From positions 13,020,731 through 13,084,730 of the forward strand of contig NC_085117.1 in NCBI RefSeq assembly GCF_030269925.1: a stretch of 64,000 nt of DNA, read 5' to 3'. Under the pieces are notes generated by a model, which had not been told where the DNA came from, did no database searches, and was given only the letters and a program-made list of their open reading frames with translations. Positions 28,960-38,279 of this stretch are shown in pieces (the first letter of the stretch is position 1; every line of letters starts with the position of its first letter). This stretch comes from Bombyx mori. Taxonomy: Eukaryota; Arthropoda; Insecta; Lepidoptera; Bombycidae. The translations under genes and the position numbers were made by a program.

Positions 28960-29790
28960 TCAAGAGGAACACCACTATTCTTTTTGCTCTACAAATATGT
29001 CAATCACCGCGGGAGACTTTCGAATCGTATTGTTGTCCTCTTCTTCAAAGAGGGGTCAAACACTCTTGAAGAATATTAGACCGGTTACCCTCCTGAGCCT
29101 GAGTGTTGTTTAACGGTCACAAATCACAAATCGTTTAGAAGGAAGACTCGATGAAATCCAATCCCCTGAGCAGGCCGGGCTTTGGAGCGAAAATAGCACG
29201 ACACCGTGCGACAGATTATAGGGAATGTAATTTCTCCGAAAATTTTAACTAACGCATTAGAGGATATGTTTAAGACGCTAGACTGAAATAGGTGGGCGTA
29301 AACATTAATGGCCAATTCTTCTCACACTAGCGGCTTGTAGATTTTAAAGCCTTTAACTCGGAATCGTTACAGATGCTGAACGGCTTAGCAGATTCTTCAT
29401 GAGGAATTGGACTCCCCACGAATGAACATGGATAAAACTACATATAATGTTCTATGGTTTACATTAGCCCATGTACATACGTCATAAAGTTTTGCCCGCT
29501 TAAAGCTGCCCAGGAAAATGTATACCTCGGGCAGATGTTGCATCTGGGCAAAAATAAATTGGAAAAGGAGACTTATGAAGAAAGAGGCTAAAGGAAAGTT
29601 AAGGAAGAAGGAGGAGAGTTCAGTTGGCCCGCATTCAGCAAAGTACGTGCAGACTTTTCGTCGCCAACATAAACATGACATTTTTCGACCAATGCGTCCT
29701 ATCGGCTATGACTTCTGAAGACGACATAAGGACCCTGACAGTAGCTGTAGTCTGTCAGCTCAGGGACCTTCGCTGAAGGATAAAATTTGG
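28960..29790 (+). pseudogene. RTE-like LINE reverse transcriptase relic
   Basis: In broken plus-strand frames the following can be read: an opening around LFFKEGSNTLEEY, then a central NVISPKILTNALEDMFKTLD (29225-29285), then VASGQK, and finally FDQCVLSAMT with a TLTVAVVCQLRDL end (29680-29770). The order fits the RT and C-terminal domain of RTE-type elements. Multiple stops and deletions; no ends identified. Confidence 0.65.
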
Positions 29791-29799
29791 AATAAGTTT

Positions 29800-30118
29800 A
29801 TTCAACAGGCAAGACAAAAACGCGGTAAAAAAGGCTTCATGTCATAGAAAAAATTGCCTTGGTAAAAATACTTATGACAAAATTAATAAAATAGGCCCAT
29901 AAATACACACACTGAAAATATAATAATGTTATTAAACCACTTTATACAACTATTAAAACTACTTTATACTTCGTCGATTTATAGAGTTAATAAAATTGAA
30001 AGTTAATTAAATTTAATTTTGTTTGTTTGTTCGTTCTTTCTAAATAAGCATTCCTGTTGTTTGATAATCCAGATAATACTTAAAACCAGATGGACTATAA
30101 GTACCATAACATATATTA
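29800..30118. other. intergenic, nothing seen
   Basis: AT-rich flank of the maT element. Confidence 0.4.
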
Positions 30119-30120
30119 TA

Positions 30121-31428
30121 CCTAGTCAGGTCATAAATTCTGTCACGTGTTTAATGTAAAATAATTGAAACAAGTTTATTCATTATGTAACCATTCATAT
30201 ACCAAAATGAACTTAACAAAAAATAGATTCTTATGACACTAAAGTTTATTCAAAATGATCTCCGTGATTTTGAATACAGGCCTTCAATCTGCGCGGCCAG
30301 TCGTCTATCGCAGCACGAACGAGGTCCATGTCAATATCGGCGGCTGCCTTAATCAAGGATGTCTTGAGTGACTCCAAATTGGGATGAGGCTTTGAGCACG
30401 CCTTTTCCTCCAAGTGTTGCCATATCTTGTAATCTAACGGAAATCAAATCTGGACTGGAGGAGGGCCAGTCTTCGTGCCGGATGAAGTCGATTTCACGCG
30501 CCGCCAGCCAGTCTTGTGTGCTCTTCGCTCTATGAGCTGGCGCCGAATCTTGTTGGAATACCCAGTGCCTGTTATTGAACATGGTATGAGAAACAGGTTC
30601 CACAAGGTTCGTCAGGACTGTATTTTGATACACAACTGCATTCGTTTTTACACCTTTCTCACAAAAATGTACCTCTGTTAAGCCCCAATAAGAAACTCCC
30701 AACCATACCATGAGCGAGGATGGAAAATGACCTCGTTGGACACGCGGAATACGGTTGCTCGCTTCTTTACTACTGTGTGCGTACACCTTATCATTTTGTT
30801 TGTTGTAGCTCTCTTCTACGGTAAAAAGTTTTTCATCCGAAAAAAGAAATTCCCGATATTTTTTTCCCGCGTACCCCTTCAACAAAGCGCGGCATCTCTT
30901 CAGTCTCAGGTCCATTAGACCAGCATTCAAACGATGTCCTGTTTTTCTTCGATATGCCCGAAGCCCTAAGTCTTCATTTAACACCCTTTTCACCGTGGTT
31001 CTGCTTAACCCCATCTGAAGGGCTAACAGTTTCTGCTTACGTTTGGGATTTCTTTGAATTCGCGCCTTCACAGCTTTTATCACTGCTGGAGTCCTAACAG
31101 ACCGAGGGCGACCACTTCTTGACCTGTCATCTACCCTAGAGGCTTCATTGTATCGTTTGATGGTACGATAAACGAATCTTTTGGTTATATTCAAATTTTT
31201 CAGTATGTTAAAAATTTGAATTGGCGCGTAACCGCAACGATGCAACGCAATAACTGCAACACGGTCTTCTTTAAGCGTCCACTCAATATTTAAAAATGAG
31301 TAAAATTCTAAAAGTATACATTTTTATGTTCATGAACAATTCGAAATTCGAATTCAATAAACTTTTTTGTGACCAGCATTCTAAAAGAAAAGTTTTTACT
31401 GTGTGACAATACTTATGACCTGACTAGG
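30121..31428 (-). mobile_element. maT-type (D,D37D) mariner element, copy 1
   Basis: A 1308-bp element with terminal inverted repeats CCTAGTCAGGTCATAA at the left and its complement ending ATGACCTGACTAGG at the right. It is flanked on both sides by TA (30119-30120 and 31429-31430), the expected target duplication. It carries one nearly complete transposase frame on the minus strand. Confidence 0.92.
30260..31290 (-). pseudogene. maT transposase, copy 1, nearly intact
   Basis: The main frame, 31245-30349, covers the two helix-turn-helix units (GYAPIQIFNILKNLN, then RSGRPRS) and the catalytic core with SDEKLFTV (first Asp), QQDSAPAHRA (second Asp) and SSSPDL. A single extra base near 30440 shifts the frame just before the third Asp, which reads PLD in the other copy. 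The spacing between second and third Asp there is 37 residues, hence D,D37D. The expected start codon (ATGGAGTGG in copy 2) is ATTGAGTGG here, near 31287. So two lesions inactivate it. Confidence 0.85.
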
Positions 31429-31480
31429 TAGATAGTCAATTTCAATGCCTTATTTTAATTTAAGAAATATTAGAAATATC

Positions 31481-31902
31481 TTCGTCGTAGCCTAACGGAT
31501 AAGACGTCCGGTGCATTTGTATTAAGCAATCTGACCGTGCCGATGTTCGAATCCTGCAAACGGGTATCAATTTTTGTAATGAAATACGTACTTAACAAAT
31601 GTTCACGATTGGCTTCCACGGTGAAGGAATAAATTATAATTTGCGTAATTAATAGTGGTAGGAAGTCTTGTGAATCCGCACGGGTAACCACACCACCCTA
31701 TCTAGTTCTGCCGTCAAGCTGTAATGCGATTCGCTTTGAAGGGCCCATCCTTTAGTTATCTCACCCTCAGTTTGAACTGAGACCTTAGAACTCATATCTC
31801 AAGGTGGGTGGTGGCATTTACGATGTAGATGTCTATGGGCTCCGGTAACCTCTTAACACCATGTGGGCTGTGAGCTCGTTCACAAAAAATAAAATAAAAA
31901 AA
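31481..31902 (+). repeat. Bm1-like SINE, full length, diverged
   Basis: The head CGTCGTAGCCTAACGGATAA has a box B at GATGTTCGAATCC. The body carries several small indels and the tail is A-rich. Confidence 0.85.
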
Positions 31903-32073
31903 TAACTTTTATAAGAGACTAGACTTCATTTACTGTATGCGGTCGCCTTGGAGTAAGCTAAGTGGAGTAATATAAGTATATATAGGTAGAAATAAAATGA
32001 TATGGTTTAGTAACTCTCTTTATTTAAATTTGTGGGTACATATCCAAAGACTACTTTAGGTTTCGTACAATAT

Positions 32074-32559
32074 TTACCAAATATGAGTCAAATGTGCAGC
32101 GTGTCCCAAACCCCAATGACCAACAGGAGCGGCCAGCCCAAGTGGAGCAATAGGTGCATGGGCGACCAAACGTGCGGCAGGCCAGTCGACTCGGGCGACG
32201 TGAGACCACGCCACTGCAGGAGCCAGAACAGCAGAACGTTTCTTCAAAAGATGCACACCACCATGTTCCAGAGCTTTTGCCGTAAAATGAACAGCACGAT
32301 CGTGGTTTACACTGAGAGTATCCAGCGGTCTGCCATCGGCTGCCAAGATATTAGCTGGTTGCCCTGGGGCTAATGAAAGAGGTCCTCTATAATTATGTGC
32401 GCCAAGTACTGGAGCAGCAGCAACTAAAGGTGTTGCGATATGGGAGCCCCATGGCGCGGCTAAGTGTCCAGCCCAGCCGGCTAGACCCACCGGAGCAATG
32501 ACGCTGGGCTTCGCAACTGCTACTGCAGCAAAGGAGCACAACACCACCAGCTTGATCAT
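32074..32559 (-). CDS. cuticular protein, PLDT-module type, Trp/Gly-rich form
   Basis: A 161-residue predicted secreted protein. The signal peptide is MIKLVVLCSFAAVAVA. A Gly/Trp/Ala-rich stretch (GLAGWAGHLAAPWG) covers 25-39, followed by NYRGPLSLAPGQPANILAAD, GRPLDTLSV and an HFTAKAL helix (about 56-97), then HLLKKR-S at 103-109. A degenerate SHQSR-like SHVARVDW lies at 119-126 and the C-terminus is HIW. It is related to the genes at 18567 and 27941 in the module but not in the flanks. The ATG at 32559 is chosen because it opens the signal peptide after the leader; the frame itself runs from 32592. AATAAA (complement) is at 32019-32024. Confidence 0.85.
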   Translation of the reverse strand: MIKLVVLCSFAAVAVAKPSVIAPVGLAGWAGHLAAPWGSHIATPLVAAAPVLGAHNYRGPLSLAPGQPANILAADGRPLDTLSVNHDRAVHFTAKALEHGGVHLLKKRSAVLAPAVAWSHVARVDWPAARLVAHAPIAPLGLAAPVGHWGLGHAAHLTHIW

Positions 32560-32560
32560 T

Positions 32561-32626
32561 GTGGTCTGTGTTGCTTTCAAATCAAAATACAACTGTGTAT
32601 TGTTGCATTAGAGCGTTGTTTATATA
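32561..32626 (-). promoter_or_regulatory. core promoter and leader of the 32559 gene
   Basis: Minus strand: TATATAAA 32619-32626, initiator-like ACAGTTG (CAGT at about 32592-32595), leader AACACAGACCAC 32561-32572. Confidence 0.7.
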
Positions 32627-32659
32627 CCAAATACCTCTGTAAGAAATATTTGTACCTTT

Positions 32660-33145
32660 GTTTATTAAATTATTATAATATATTTGTCAGGGGCGTTGGT
32701 TTTATCGTTGATAACAAGGAAACCAACAGAGGACGCAAGCGCCACTCGTTTCAGTTTACCCCTTGCAAAATAACATTGAACTTTATGACATTAACGATTA
32801 GAACCTAAAATTCATCCTGATATAAATACAACACATGTTTGCCTTGAATGAATTGTTAAAGGGCCACTCACTTGACACTTCTGATTAAATATATACTATA
32901 AAATGAACCCTCTGAATTACGGAGCATTTGTTTTGTAGATTTTTACTCTTGTAGATTTATTACAAAATAAAATATATTTTTATGGTTGTTCTTTCATTAT
33001 ATTTTTCATTTTATTTCAATCGTTGAGCTGACAAGTTCACGAATTTTCTAATTAACCAGTTACTTAAGTCCATAGACTTCAAATGAATGTTGTCGCCTAA
33101 CAAGAGATACAAAGTGCTTCTATAATAATGTACTGGGGATTTTCT
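32660..33145. other. intergenic, nothing seen
   Basis: AT-rich, no gene-like feature. Confidence 0.4.
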
Positions 33146-33149
33146 ACCC

Positions 33150-33585
33150 TTTTTTTAACGCTGGGGAAGCCATTATGGATATCCGGTTGAGGAGGATAAT
33201 GGACCGGGCTATGTCGGACTCCGGCGCCTCCAGAGAAGAAGAGGACCAAGGTCCTCCACCTCCCCCAATTACTCGCAGGAGACTACGCCTTTAAAAAGGC
33301 GCACGAGGCACTCGCCCCGCAGAACCAACTAAACCTAATCCTAGACCACATCGAGCTCCACCACACTGGCTACACGAAACCTTCGGTACCGCAGTGCGCG
33401 CCGAAAGTCCGCCTTCGCCGGTACCCGTCCTGGTGATACGACGGGATTTCATCCCCGGGAAAGTCCCAAAAGACATCGTATCGGGAGACACATCGTGGGT
33501 GGCGCACAGGAGCCACCTTGCACCGGCTCACCACCGGACCGAAAGTCGAGTATCGGGCGGGCTTTTCTACCCTTCGATATAAAGC
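33150..33585. repeat. GC-rich segment, probable retroelement relic
   Basis: The base composition is clearly richer in G and C than the flanks. It contains many short overlapping frames on both strands but no motif I can name. Phrases such as GGATATCCGGTTGAGGAGG and CCCGGGAAAGTCCC look like repeat rather than gene sequence. Adjacent 33625-33715 has two CCCGCGACTTC phrases, common near lepidopteran repeats. Confidence 0.4.
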
Positions 33586-33792
33586 ATACTTGTGTTTCAT
33601 GGTCGAAATTGTTAGTATATAAGTACTTTCGGGCTTTTACCCGCGACTTCGTTTCGGAATACTTACTTGGGGATAACGCCAAATTTTACCCGCGACTTCA
33701 TTTACGTAGAAGGTTAAAATATTTTTGAGTAATATAATGTTATGGAGCTATTTAAGGTACCAAAATCCCGCTTTTTAACCGACTTCAAAAGA

Positions 33793-34328
33793 GGGGGTTA
33801 TCAAATCAAATCAAATCAAAAAAGTTTTATTCAACATAAGTGAAAGTACATACTTGTTGAACGTCAAAAGAACTACCGCCAATTCACAAGAATTAGCCTC
33901 CGTCCTGAGAAGAATTGGCAAGAAACTCAGCGGGCATGTCTTTTTTTTTTTTTTTTGAAATATTAGATTTTTTATTTTATTTTAAATATTTTTTTTTTTT
34001 AAATATTAATTTTTACAGTAAGTAATTATAACATAACAATTATTACAATATTGAAATGCCCGGAGCGAGCAACTCATTCCCACTTTGTGCAATCTTCTAG
34101 ATAATCATTGACTTTATAGTAAGCTTTATTGCACAGATGTTCTTTAATAGTTTTCTTAAACCTATGTATATAGGTATGTAGGTTCTGAACATCTTGTGGG
34201 ATTTTGTTGTACAGGCGCACAGACAAACACCCGAATGAATTTCGTATCTTATGTAACCTACTCATCGGCACAACAAGCTTGTGTTTGTTCCTAGTATTTC
34301 TATTATGTATGTCCGACATTTTAGGAAT
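33793..34328 (-). mobile_element. Jockey-like LINE 3' fragment
   Basis: Same family as 15225-16860, opposite strand, 5' truncated at the MSDIHNRNTRNKHKLVV point. The frame 34346-34074 is open to the same terminal DCTKWE as the other copy; the repeated ATCAA tail is at 33797-33820. Confidence 0.88.
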
Positions 34329-34554
34329 TATCAATTCGACTACCATTTATTTATCTATCTATGTTCACCGATTTCTCGAGAATGCTTGAACCAATTCTGA
34401 TAATTATTTATTCTTTTTTTTTGTTCGAAACGAACCGAGAAAAATCTAAAATTTTCAAAGCCTGTCTTGAAGTGATTTGGATGTTTCTTATTATTATTTG
34501 TTAACAAAACCGCTGCTAACAAAAAAATTACAACAACTGGGAACAAAACAAGAC

Positions 34555-34650
34555 CCCAGACTGAGGCCGCCCACCTGTCCTGTTCGCCCACCTGTCCTGG
34601 TGCGACTGAAACTGGAAAGGCCTCCGGGCCACCAGTAATCCTTACCTCAT
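34555..34650. repeat. dispersed repeat, inverted copy of 44470
   Basis: Complement of the phrases GATTAC.GGTGGCCC.GAGGC, TTTCCAG.TTC and CAGGACAGGTGGGCG found at 44470-44545. Unknown family. Confidence 0.55.
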
Positions 34651-34798
34651 ATAAGAAAAACAAGACACTGAATTATTTTGAATTAATTTGGAACTTAATT
34701 TTACTCAGATTTTTCGTTTATTAGTGTACCATGTGCAGAGGTTTATGTGTCCTGAGCCAAAATGATGTCGAAATAATCTTAGTAATTAATAATGTATA

Positions 34799-36093
34799 AC
34801 TAGTCAGGTCATAAGTATTGTCACACAGTAAAAACTTTTCTTTTAGAATGCTGGCCACAAAAAAGTTTATTGAATTCGAATTTCGAATTGTTCATGAAAA
34901 TAAAAATGTATACTTTTAGAATTTTACTCATTTTACAATATGGAGTGGACGCTTAAAGAAGACCGTGTTGCAGTCATTGCGTTGCATCGTTGCGGTTACG
35001 CGCCAATTCAAATTTTTAACATACTTAAAAATTTGAATATAACCAAAAGATTCGTTTATCGTACCATCAAACGATACAATGAAGACTCTAGTGTAGTGGT
35101 CGCCCTCGGTCTGTTAGGACGCCAGCAGTGATAAAAGCTGTGAAGGCGCGAATTCAAAGAAATCCCAAACGTAAGCAGATGGGGTTAGCCCAGCCCTTCA
35201 GATGGGGTTAAGCAGAACCACGGTGAAAAGGGTGTTAAATGAAGACTTAGGGCTTCGGGCATATCGAAGAAAAACACGACATCGTTTGAATGCTCGTCTA
35301 ATGGACCTGAGACTGAAGAGATGCCGCGCTTTGTTGAAGCGGTACGCGGGAAAAAAATATCGGGAAATTCTTTTTTCGGATGAAAAAATTTTTACCGTAG
35401 AAGAGAGCTACAACAAATAAAATGATAAAGTGTACGCACACAGTAGTGAAGAAGCGAGCAACCGTATTCCGCGTGTCCAACGAGGTCATTTTCCATCCTC
35501 GCTCATGGTATGGTTGGGAGTTTCTTATTGGGGCTTAACAGACGTACATTTTTGTGAGAAAGGTGTAAAAACGAATGCAGTTGTGTATCAAAATACAGTC
35601 CTGACGAACCTTGTGGAACCTGTTTCTCATACCATGTTCAATAACAGGCACTGGGTATTCCAACAAGATTCGGCGCCAGCTCATAGAGCGAAGAGCACAC
35701 AAGGTTGGCTGGCGGCGCGTGAAATCGTCTTCATCCGGCAGGAAGACTGGCCCTCCTCTAGTCCAGATTTGAATCCGTTAGATTACAAGATATGGCAACA
35801 CTTGGAGGAAAAGGCGTGCTCAAAGCCTCATCCCAATTTGGAGTCACTTAAGACATCCTTGATTAAGGCAGCCGCCGATATTGACATGGACCTCGTTCGT
35901 GCTGCGATAGACGACTGGCCGCGCAGATTGAAGGCCTGTATTCAAAGTCACGGAGGTCATTTTGAATAAACTTTAGTGTCATAAGAATCAATGTTTTGTT
36001 AAGTTCATTTTGGTATATGAATGGTTACATAATGAATAAACATGTTTCAATTATTTTACATTAAACATATGACAGAATTTATGACCTGACTAG
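34799..36093 (+). mobile_element. maT-type (D,D37D) mariner element, copy 2
   Basis: The left end ACTAGTCAGGTCATAAG follows TA at 34797-34798. The right end ATGACCTGACTAG stops at 36093 and is directly followed by a LINE 3' fragment, so the right TA is lost. Same family as 30121-31428, opposite orientation. Confidence 0.88.
34940..35968 (+). pseudogene. maT transposase, copy 2, broken
   Basis: The ATG at 34940 (MEWTLKEDRVAVIALH) is intact. A frame break lies near 35085-35110. At about 35178-35215 there is a local rearrangement: CAGATGGGGTTA occurs twice and part of the linker is missing. A stop at 35418 interrupts YNK-NDK. From 35430 the frame is open to the true C-terminus (CIQSHGGHFE, stop near 35967), including FQQDSAPAHRA and SSSPDLNPLD, which give 37 residues between the last two catalytic Asp. 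Confidence 0.88.
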
Positions 36094-36330
36094 AGATCTT
36101 TTTTGCCACGTACCATCCGGCTATGGAATGAGCTCCCCTCCACGGTGTTTCCCGAGCGCTATGACATGTCCTTCTTCAAACGAGGCTTGTGGAGAGTATT
36201 AAGCGGTAGGCAGCGGCTTGGTTCTGCCCCTGGCATTGCTGAAGTCCATGGGCAACGGTAACCACTCACCATCAGGTGGGCCGTATGCTCGTCTGCCTAC
36301 AAGGGCAATAAAAAAAAAATAAAAAAAAAA
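36094..36330 (+). mobile_element. LINE 3' fragment next to maT copy 2
   Basis: Same family as the split LINE at 20318/24426: TGCCACGTACCATCCGGCTA, TTTCCCGAGCGCTATGACAT, and the A-rich tail at 36307-36330. It begins at the last base of the maT right end, so it probably inserted at or deleted the junction. Confidence 0.85.
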
Positions 36331-36720
36331 GGTATATTATATACATATTCAGAATAAGTCATCAGTGCAGTCATAGGAAGTCTATCGAAAAATATTTTTA
36401 AAATGGTGAGATCCATTTTAATCGTGAACTATCCACCCTATCAGACGTTATTAGGCTCTTAAAACAAAACCTGATCGTTTTAGTCCTTGAATGTTTTATA
36501 TTTGTATCCAATGACGCTAAGATAAGTTTCTAAGTTTTTTTTATTTATTTTCAGTACAGTATACAGTACAGTATGCTATAAAGCCTACTTTCTACTAAGA
36601 CCGATTGCATTATATAAAGAAATAGTTTTAAATAGTTGTAAAGTCTTCTTTAAACAGACTTACAAATCTCCGATAACTCATATGAATAAGAGCATTAATG
36701 TGTAACAATCTATGACAGGG
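36331..36720. other. intergenic, nothing seen
   Basis: AT-rich. A short tandem CAGTACAGTATACAGTACAG near 36553. Confidence 0.4.
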
Positions 36721-36736
36721 GAGGGCACTATAAGAA

Positions 36737-36990
36737 TGTTACGGGGTGGTGCCACGAGTCTGGTTGGTGTTGACCGCGGGAAACTCTCTTCTCCCCTAGG
36801 TCTGACTTAGGGTGAAGATTGGACGTCGGCTGAGGTAGTGCAAGAGAAGTCGTTTAGTGCGTAGGGCCCTAAACCACTTTGGGTCCGCTTTCTGCGACCA
36901 ATATCTCTAGAAGATCAAGTCGCACATATACTACGCACCCCATAAGACGCGGTCCCCTCATAAGAGGTTCTGTCCCTTGCCTGAAAAAGA
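36737..36990. mobile_element. 254-bp insertion with 15-bp target duplication
   Basis: AGGGCACTATAAGAA occurs at 36722-36736 and again at 36991-37005, directly flanking a 254-bp segment that is much richer in G and C than its surroundings. The right end is CTGAAAAAGA, a short A-rich tail, so it may be a retroposed sequence in plus orientation. It contains no ORF or tRNA-like boxes I can see. Family unknown. Confidence 0.7.
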
Positions 36991-37005
36991 AGGGCACTAT
37001 AAGAA

Positions 37006-37770
37006 GAAGTAAAGCGGAACCAATAGACACTACAGCTTGAGTGCCGGCTCCATTTATAAGGGTGTTATCTATGGAGTCTTAAGAGTAGTTTTAATTACGC
37101 CTACAATTCGCGAATACCAAACAGATTACTATAATATTATAAAAGCGTGTTAAAATATTGTGATGCCAAAATTAGTTCATTCTAAAATTTTTGCGTTATT
37201 TCTAAGTTACGTTGTATACCTAGACTATTAAACAAGTCTCAAAGGTTGTATGTAATTATAGCTAAACTTAAAACCTTGGAAATATTTTAATTATTCCATT
37301 CGATGTCGTACCAATAATTATTTTAACTATCTACAAAGGCAATAGAAATAACTTAAAAAATAACCCTTACTTGGTTACCTTACTAAGTTATAATTATGAT
37401 GCAATACAATATGAATTTTAATTTAAATTCCTTCTCTTTTGGTGAAGTGTAATTAACTCAATAAAAAATGCTTTAAGCGCGATAATTAGTAAGCTAATAT
37501 TTTTTTTGTGACTATGTTGACAATACTGAAATTTAAAACTAATGTTACGCTATAACATGACCAGTTTCATTCGTTCACTCAAGTAAAAAAATAATTGCTT
37601 ATTATACACATTAAATTATCTATTTCTGCTTACCGATTATTAAGAAATACAAAAAAAAAAATCTCGAGCTCAAGATTGAACACCTAAAACTAAATAACGG
37701 GATTCACCTTGATACATTAAATTTAAGTCTCAATTTTATTCTTTCAGCTGTCTATTATGACAAATACTAC
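37006..37770. other. intergenic, nothing seen
   Basis: AT-rich, no gene-like feature. Confidence 0.4.
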
Positions 37771-37772
37771 TT

Positions 37773-38040
37773 TAATTACTGGTGGTAGGTAGGACGTCTG
37801 GTGAGCTCGCACGGGTAGAGGTATCTACGGCAGAAATAGGTAGGGTGGCTACCACCACAGCAGAAGCAGTAATGCGTTTCGGTTTCAAGGATGAGGCAGC
37901 CCTTGTACTGTACTGAAACCTTAGAACTCACATCTCAAGGTAGATGGTGGGATTTACGTTGCAGAAGTCTATGGGCTCCGGTAAGCACTTAGCACCAGGT
38001 GGGCCATGAGCTCGTCCACGCATCTAAAGCAATAAAAGAA
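37773..38040 (+). repeat. Bm1-like SINE, rearranged
   Basis: 5' truncated, with a local inversion or duplication around GGTATCTACGGCAGAAATAG / GGTGGCTACCACCACAGCAG before the normal GTAATGCGTTTCGGTTT part. Confidence 0.75.
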
Positions 38041-38042
38041 AA

Positions 38043-38276
38043 TGGTGGTAGGGCGTATTGTAAGTCAGTAAGTCCCCCGCCCTGTCTAATTCTAATATTA
38101 CGAATAAAAGCAGTAGATTCCAGTTTGAAGGGCGGGACGGTCACTTTGCAATGCAATTCGATAATCGACCTCAAAGCGGAAGGTGAGTAGCGTTATTCAC
38201 ATGTTGCTGCCCCTGAATTCTGGTAACTACTTAACACCATGTGGGCTGTGAGTTCGCTTCATCAACTAAGCAACAA
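38043..38276 (+). repeat. second, diverged Bm1-like SINE in tandem
   Basis: GGTGGTAGGGCGTATTG through CTTAACACCATGTGGGCTG and CAACTAAGCAACAA; more diverged than the copy before it. Confidence 0.6.
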
Positions 38277-38279
38277 ATA

